From assembly GCA_028280915.1 (NCBI GenBank), contig JANQKX010000676.1, positions 1-10,643 on the forward strand: a stretch of DNA of 10,643 nucleotides, read 5' to 3'. Origin of the DNA: Kiloniellaceae bacterium. Lineage in GTDB: Bacteria; Pseudomonadota; Alphaproteobacteria; Kiloniellales; Kiloniellaceae. Shown piece after piece: positions 6,982 to 10,643 of the stretch. The notes beneath the pieces were generated by a model that did no database searches, was not told where the DNA came from, and saw only the letters and a program-made list of their open reading frames with translations. How positions within the stretch are numbered: the stretch's first letter is position 1; every line of letters begins with the position of its first letter. The position numbers and the translations under genes were made by a program.

Positions 6982-8964
6982 ATGCGGTATATTTGGGCGC
7001 TTTTTCTCATAGTGATGCTGTCGCCGCTAAAGCCGGCCGAGGCGGCGCCTTTTGTCGTCAAGTATGGCGACCGGGAGGCCGATTTGTTTCCCTACTACTT
7101 TGCTTTTCCCTACAACATTCGGGAAATCAGCCTTGAGAAAGGGAAGGTTTATTTTACCAAGGACGAACCGGACGGCGGATCGTTTTTGTATGTGCAGCCC
7201 TGGAACGGCGATGGGGCCTTTGACATCGACACGGGAAAGGCGATCCGGGTCTCTGACATTGATATCGAGCAAATCAATTTCTGGGGCCGCCGGTACAACA
7301 AAGTCTTGGATGCGCTGATCGTTGGGGCTGATGAAGCAAAAAGGGAGGACATAAATCTCTGGCTGTTCTCCGAAGGGGATGCAAAAGCGCAAAAACTAAC
7401 CGACGTGGACTACATCTATGCCTTCGCTCAAACGCCGGACCACAAGACGCTTGCCTATACCAGCCGCTATGGATCGTCGGACGATCAGGAAGGCTGCCTC
7501 GAACTCTTGACCATCGCTGAAGACGGCGTCAGCGCACCAACAAAACTGTTTTGCGACAGCGACAACAAACTTGCCGCGAAACTGAACTGGTGGGGGCCGC
7601 TTCGTATCGATGACAAGAGCATCATTTTCACGGCCCTTGCGGAGGGCGACCGGAAAAAACAGCAGCTTTACCGCTATGATCGTAGCTCCGGCGATGTGAC
7701 CCCGATCGCGGCCAGCGCCGATGGCTCCTGGCTGGGGGTGATCAGAAGCTGGGAGGATGAAGACCGGGTCTTGTATGCGCGCGACAAGGAACTGTTCCTT
7801 TACGATATCGCGGGCGGTTCCAGCACAAAGCTGCATGCGTTCGAGAACAGTTTTCGTATCGTCGCCCTCGAAGTTGACGGCCGCAGATTCCTTTTGGCGG
7901 TAACCAAGGATGTTTGGAAAACCACTTTCGAGGTGTTCCTGTATGAAAACGGCGGCCTGGTGAAAACCGACGGCTTCGTCGTGGACATGGACGCGGGTTT
8001 CGAACATTCCGAAGGAAACATCGCCATCCTTGACAAGAAATCGGCGGACACCTTGATTGATTTTGAGAAGATCGAGGTCGACCGGGCGGGCCGTATTCAG
8101 CGCAAGGATTTCGTTGCGGGTCTAGATCAACTGAATGATGAATTGGCCCAGTGCCAAGTCAGTCGCGTGACCTACGACTATGTGGACAAGCACGGCGGCG
8201 GCGAGACTGAACTCAGTATCGATGCGTATCTCTATGAACCGCGCGCGCCCATCGCGCCGGAAAACAGGTTGTATGCGGTCCAGGCGTTTTACGGCGGCTA
8301 TAATTCCTTTACCCGCGGCTTTCATGCCCTCTGCCAGGTAGGAGTGACCGTTCTCAGCCCGGTGGTTCGCGGAGACAGCCGCTTCGGTGCCGCCTTTGAG
8401 ACGTTGAACGACGGCAAAAACGCCGACGCGCCCATTCGAGACGTCATTGCCGGGGCGAGGTATTTGCAATCAAGGTATGGCTTGGCCGATAGCCGCCGCA
8501 TCGGCACGATGGGGTTCAGTCATGGCGGCTGGGCGGCGGTGCGCGCCTTGTCCTATCCGGGGCCGGAGCATTTTGAGTTCGGCTTCGCGCTGGCGGGCGC
8601 GGGTCTTTACGATATTCTGCAAATGGCTGATGGCGCGCCGGAGGGTCAAACCAACATCCGTGGCTGGTTCGATAAGGAATTCGGCGACTTGGATAGGGAG
8701 CGGGAATACCTCTCGTACCTGTCCGCCACCTCCCACATGGACCGCATAAAGGCCCCTATCTTTTTGTACCACGGGCGCAATGATGAGCGGGTAACGTCGC
8801 TACATTCCATTTCCTTCGCGGAACGTTTGGCGGAAGAAGACAAGGACCATGTCCTGTTGATCATCGAGGACCAGGGACATGCCATTTACGGCGTGAAAAA
8901 TTGGCACCAGATATACGATGCCATGTTCGCTTTCCTGGAACAGATCAACGCGGATTTAAAGTAG
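6982..8964 (+). CDS. Exported S9 (prolyl oligopeptidase) family serine peptidase
   Basis: A 660-aa serine peptidase expected to cleave short peptides, often after proline, outside the cytoplasm. Residues 1-21 form a Sec signal peptide: basic start, hydrophobic core, and a likely AEA cleavage site before APF. A region of about 30-385 is beta-rich and should be the propeller that gates substrate access. The C-terminal alpha/beta-hydrolase domain carries YGGYNSF (437-443), VRGDSRFG (462-469), the nucleophile elbow GFSHGG with Ser513, YHGRNDERVTSLHS with Asp601, and DQGH with His633. These signatures resemble subfamily S9A. A GTG five codons upstream (6967) is possible, but the ATG gives a cleaner signal peptide; neither has a strong ribosome binding site (AAAGGTG at 6964-6969 is 12 bases away). 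GC is lower than in the flanking oxygenase and hydrolase genes. It converges with the isochorismatase-family gene. Confidence 0.9.
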   Translation: MRYIWALFLIVMLSPLKPAEAAPFVVKYGDREADLFPYYFAFPYNIREISLEKGKVYFTKDEPDGGSFLYVQPWNGDGAFDIDTGKAIRVSDIDIEQINFWGRRYNKVLDALIVGADEAKREDINLWLFSEGDAKAQKLTDVDYIYAFAQTPDHKTLAYTSRYGSSDDQEGCLELLTIAEDGVSAPTKLFCDSDNKLAAKLNWWGPLRIDDKSIIFTALAEGDRKKQQLYRYDRSSGDVTPIAASADGSWLGVIRSWEDEDRVLYARDKELFLYDIAGGSSTKLHAFENSFRIVALEVDGRRFLLAVTKDVWKTTFEVFLYENGGLVKTDGFVVDMDAGFEHSEGNIAILDKKSADTLIDFEKIEVDRAGRIQRKDFVAGLDQLNDELAQCQVSRVTYDYVDKHGGGETELSIDAYLYEPRAPIAPENRLYAVQAFYGGYNSFTRGFHALCQVGVTVLSPVVRGDSRFGAAFETLNDGKNADAPIRDVIAGARYLQSRYGLADSRRIGTMGFSHGGWAAVRALSYPGPEHFEFGFALAGAGLYDILQMADGAPEGQTNIRGWFDKEFGDLDREREYLSYLSATSHMDRIKAPIFLYHGRNDERVTSLHSISFAERLAEEDKDHVLLIIEDQGHAIYGVKNWHQIYDAMFAFLEQINADLK

Positions 8965-9060
8965 CATTTTTGCTTATTATTTTGCATCGGACATTTATCA
9001 AGCCCTGTGCCGGGACGTGAACACGCCATGTTTCATTGCAAGGGACCGTGCCGACTGTCC

Positions 9061-9077
9061 GGGGTCGATGCGGCCCC
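9061..9077. terminator. GC-rich hairpin between convergent genes
   Basis: GGGGTC (9061-9066) pairs with GGCCCC (9072-9077), including one G-U, around a five-base loop. It lies between the convergent peptidase and isochorismatase-family genes. There is no T-run on either strand, so a terminator role is uncertain. A second small stem (AGGGT/ACCCT, 9099-9112) overlaps the isochorismatase-family stop codon. Confidence 0.25.
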
Positions 9078-9110
9078 CTGCGGCATGCTTTAGGTCGAAG
9101 GGTCCTGACC

Positions 9111-9674
9111 CTAAAGGCCGCCGAGATAGTCCTTGGCCTTGGGGGTGGTGGCGTAGGCGAAGCCCAGGGCGGACATGAAGGCTTGGTGGACTTGGGCGGC
9201 GGGCACGATTTCGCCGTTGAATTCCAGATCCCGGGTGGCGCAGGCGTCCTCGATCAAGGTGACCTTGTAGCCCAGATCGGCGGCGGCGCGGGTGCCGGCG
9301 TCCACGCACATGTGGCTCATGGCGCCGCAAATCACCAGGTCGGAGATGTGGTTTTCCTTCAAGAGCGCGTCCAGGTTGGTTTCCCGGAAAGCGTTGACTT
9401 GGTGTTTCAGCACCACCGCTTCCTCGCCCTTGGGGGTTACCAGGGGGTGGATCCGGGCGCCGTCCGAGCCGGGGGCGAAAAATGGCGCGTCATCGCTGGG
9501 GAATTCATGGCGCACGTGGATCACCAGGTCCCCCGCGGCGCGGCTGGCCTCCAGCACCGCCGCGGCGTTTTCCGCCGCCTGGTCCATGCCGTCCAGGGCC
9601 CATTTGCCGCCGGGGAAGTAGTCGTTTTGGATGTCGATGAGAACGAGGGCTTTTTGGGACGCGGTGTCGCTCAT
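9111..9674 (-). CDS. Isochorismatase/nicotinamidase-family cysteine hydrolase
   Basis: A 187-aa cytoplasmic hydrolase of the isochorismatase-like fold. The family includes nicotinamidases, N-carbamoylsarcosine amidases and isochorismatases. The catalytic triad is visible: Asp14 in LVLIDIQNDYF, Lys90 in VVLKHQVNAF, and Cys123 in GAMSHMCVD, which also contains the expected cis-peptide region before it. The GKW and HEF segments follow the family pattern. The true substrate cannot be told: the sequence lacks the metal-binding Asp-x-His-x-x-His arrangement of classical PncA-type nicotinamidases in the expected region, so an amidase or isochorismatase-like role on another small molecule is more likely. 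A perfect AGGAGG (9688-9683) stands 8 bases before the ATG. It appears monocistronic, converging with the peptidase and diverging from the small-protein gene. Confidence 0.9.
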   Translation of the reverse strand: MSDTASQKALVLIDIQNDYFPGGKWALDGMDQAAENAAAVLEASRAAGDLVIHVRHEFPSDDAPFFAPGSDGARIHPLVTPKGEEAVVLKHQVNAFRETNLDALLKENHISDLVICGAMSHMCVDAGTRAAADLGYKVTLIEDACATRDLEFNGEIVPAAQVHQAFMSALGFAYATTPKAKDYLGGL

Positions 9675-9682
9675 GAAATGAT

Positions 9683-9688
9683 CCTCCT
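9683..9688 (-). promoter_or_regulatory. Perfect Shine-Dalgarno of the isochorismatase-family gene
   Basis: AGGAGG on the minus strand, with an 8-base spacer to the ATG at 9674. It is the strongest ribosome binding site in the window and fixes the start. Confidence 0.8.
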
Positions 9689-9833
9689 GCTGTTGGGGCC
9701 CGTTTGGATCTGCTGCCAGGCCTCTGAGATAAGATAGGGCCCGAGAACCCGGATCGAAAGCCGGATCATCGTAAAGTGATGCTCACGACCGAATGGGGGA
9801 AAAGGCTTGCCGGGTTTCGGCGGTCTGCCTAAG

Positions 9834-9872
9834 CTCCCGTGATAAACCGATTAACCGATCAAAAAACGGGAG
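9834..9872 (+). promoter_or_regulatory. Hairpin that can mask the small-protein ribosome binding site
   Basis: CTCCCGT (9834-9840) is perfectly complementary to ACGGGAG (9866-9872) across a 25-base A-rich loop. The 3' arm contains most of the GGGAGG Shine-Dalgarno (9868-9873) of the small protein starting at 9879. In RNA, the 7-bp stem would block ribosome access. An inner GAT/ATC pairing (9841-9843 with 9858-9860) could extend it. The structure is inferred from complementarity only. Confidence 0.4.
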
Positions 9873-9878
9873 GCAAAG

Positions 9879-10034
9879 ATGAGCGCCTATGCGGCCACGC
9901 AAATCGCGAAAATTCAGGCACAACTGGACAAGGTCAAGGAGGCGGAGGCCAGCAAGGTCATGGATGCCTACCGCAAGCGCCTGAATATGCGCATGGGCAA
10001 ATGGCAGAACCAAATTTTCAATAGTGCCGGCTAA
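9879..10034 (+). CDS. Small helical protein, 51 aa, unknown function
   Basis: An ATG-started frame of 51 codons that I do not recognise. It begins MSAYAATQIAKIQAQLDKVK and ends with NQIFNSAG before TAA. Residues of about 5-45 look like one or two amphipathic, charged helices; there is no signal peptide, Cys or transmembrane segment. It is supported by GGGAGG at 9868-9873 with a 5-base spacer, and by the absence of a competing gene over this stretch. The longer frame at 9839-10024 in another register has no ribosome binding site. It lies 49 bases upstream of the AAA ATPase in the same direction, so the two may be co-transcribed. It is too short for motif-based assignment. Confidence 0.6.
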   Translation: MSAYAATQIAKIQAQLDKVKEAEASKVMDAYRKRLNMRMGKWQNQIFNSAG

Positions 10035-10083
10035 GAAGCCCTTGCTTGCCGTTCAACAGGACTGAGGCCGCTGGGCGTTTGGC

Positions 10084-10643
10084 ATGATCTTAACCTTGGC
10101 CGTCTCCGGTTACCGTTCCTTGCGCGAGGTGGTGATTCCCCTGGAGCGCTTGACCGTGATCACCGGCGCCAACGGCAGCGGCAAATCCAGTTTATACCGG
10201 GCCATCCGCCTGCTGGCCGACGTGGCCCAGGGGCGGGTGATCGGCGCCCTGGCCCGGGAAGGGGGGCTGGCCTCCACCCTTTGGGCCGGGCCGGAAGCCT
10301 TTTCCCGGGGCATGAAAAGCGGCGATCAGCCGATCCAGGGCACGGTGCGGCGTAACCGGGTCGCGGTTAAGCTGGGCTTTGCCGCGGAAGATTACGGTTA
10401 TGCCATCGATCTGGGCCTGCCGCCGGCCATGGGCCGCTCCCTGTTCAACGGAGATCCGGAGATCAAGGCCGAGGCGCTCTGGGTGGGTGAGTGTCTGAAG
10501 CGGTCCAACGAGATCGCCTCGCGCCGGGGGCCGGCCGTGCAGATCCTGAATGAGGGCGGCCGCCGTCGGAACGTTCTCACGACGCTCGCCAGCTATGACA
10601 GCATGATGACCCACGCCGCCGATCCCAAAGGGGCGCCTGAGCT
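10084..10643 (+). CDS. AAA-family ATPase, COG4637-like (3' end outside window)
   Basis: The first 186 codons of a predicted ATPase related to the RecF/SMC/OLD-type ABC ATPases. The opening MILTLAVSGYRSLREVVIPL is the typical first strand-helix of this group, followed by LTVITGANGSGKSS, with Walker A at residues 28-35. Then come a helix ending in LLADVAQG and the family-like segment ALAREGGLASTLWAGPE (55-71). The Q-loop, signature and Walker B regions lie beyond or near the window end, so activity cannot be judged. Such proteins are often annotated simply as predicted ATPase and may act in DNA repair or defence; here the role is unknown. No strong ribosome binding site precedes the ATG (a GAGG lies about 20 bases upstream), consistent with translational coupling or weak expression. 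Confidence 0.85.
   Translation, partial: MILTLAVSGYRSLREVVIPLERLTVITGANGSGKSSLYRAIRLLADVAQGRVIGALAREGGLASTLWAGPEAFSRGMKSGDQPIQGTVRRNRVAVKLGFAAEDYGYAIDLGLPPAMGRSLFNGDPEIKAEALWVGECLKRSNEIASRRGPAVQILNEGGRRRNVLTTLASYDSMMTHAADPKGAPE

Noticed and set aside
6824..7012. 62-codon frame overlapping the start of the S9 peptidase
   Set aside because: It has a GTG start without a ribosome binding site, overlaps the peptidase signal-peptide region in another frame, and shows no recognisable features.
9036..9737. 233-codon plus-strand frame opposite the isochorismatase-family gene
   Set aside because: It is antisense to a gene with a complete catalytic triad and a perfect ribosome binding site; the product is low-complexity.

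Overview
This window looks like a chromosomal segment of a GC-rich alphaproteobacterium, most likely in or near the Rhodospirillales. That placement is inferred from the protein style (pyruvate phosphate dikinase tail, acyl-CoA synthetase, COG4637-type ATPase) and the GC-rich third codon positions; there is no rRNA or tRNA to confirm it. Most genes are ordinary metabolic or housekeeping types. One AT-richer stretch of about 2 kb (roughly 1616-3640) stands out.

Layout. At 1-761 (+) is the C-terminal part of pyruvate, phosphate dikinase, cut by the left edge. At 785-1414 (-) is a HAD-superfamily phosphatase-like hydrolase. At about 1498-1615 (-) is a truncated 3' end of an acyl-CoA synthetase gene, about 93% identical at DNA level to the 3' end of the intact synthetase at 3641-5254 (-). 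Between the two copies lie a low-GC leader and two co-directional (+) genes: a lipoprotein of 448 aa (1930-3276) and a 98-aa arginine-rich helical protein with a continuous 11-residue repeat (3323-3619). Diverging from the synthetase is a Rieske non-heme iron oxygenase (5684-6763, +). Next come an exported S9 prolyl-oligopeptidase-family serine peptidase (6982-8964, +), a convergent isochorismatase-family cysteine hydrolase (9111-9674, -), a 51-aa small protein (9879-10034, +) whose ribosome binding site can pair into a hairpin, and the start of a COG4637-like AAA ATPase (10084 to the right edge, +).

How the parts relate. The synthetase and the Rieske oxygenase share a 429-bp divergent control region containing an inverted repeat, so they could be co-regulated parts of a catabolic or lipid-modifying pathway; no reductase or ferredoxin partner is in the window. 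The lipoprotein and coiled-coil genes look like one transcription unit, each with a good Shine-Dalgarno sequence. They are bracketed by direct repeats of the synthetase 3' end, an arrangement that suggests they form a movable or recombination-delivered cassette.

The most unusual items are this cassette architecture, the hendecad protein inside it, and the small protein with the potentially masked ribosome binding site. No transposase, integrase, CRISPR array, tRNA or rRNA was seen.
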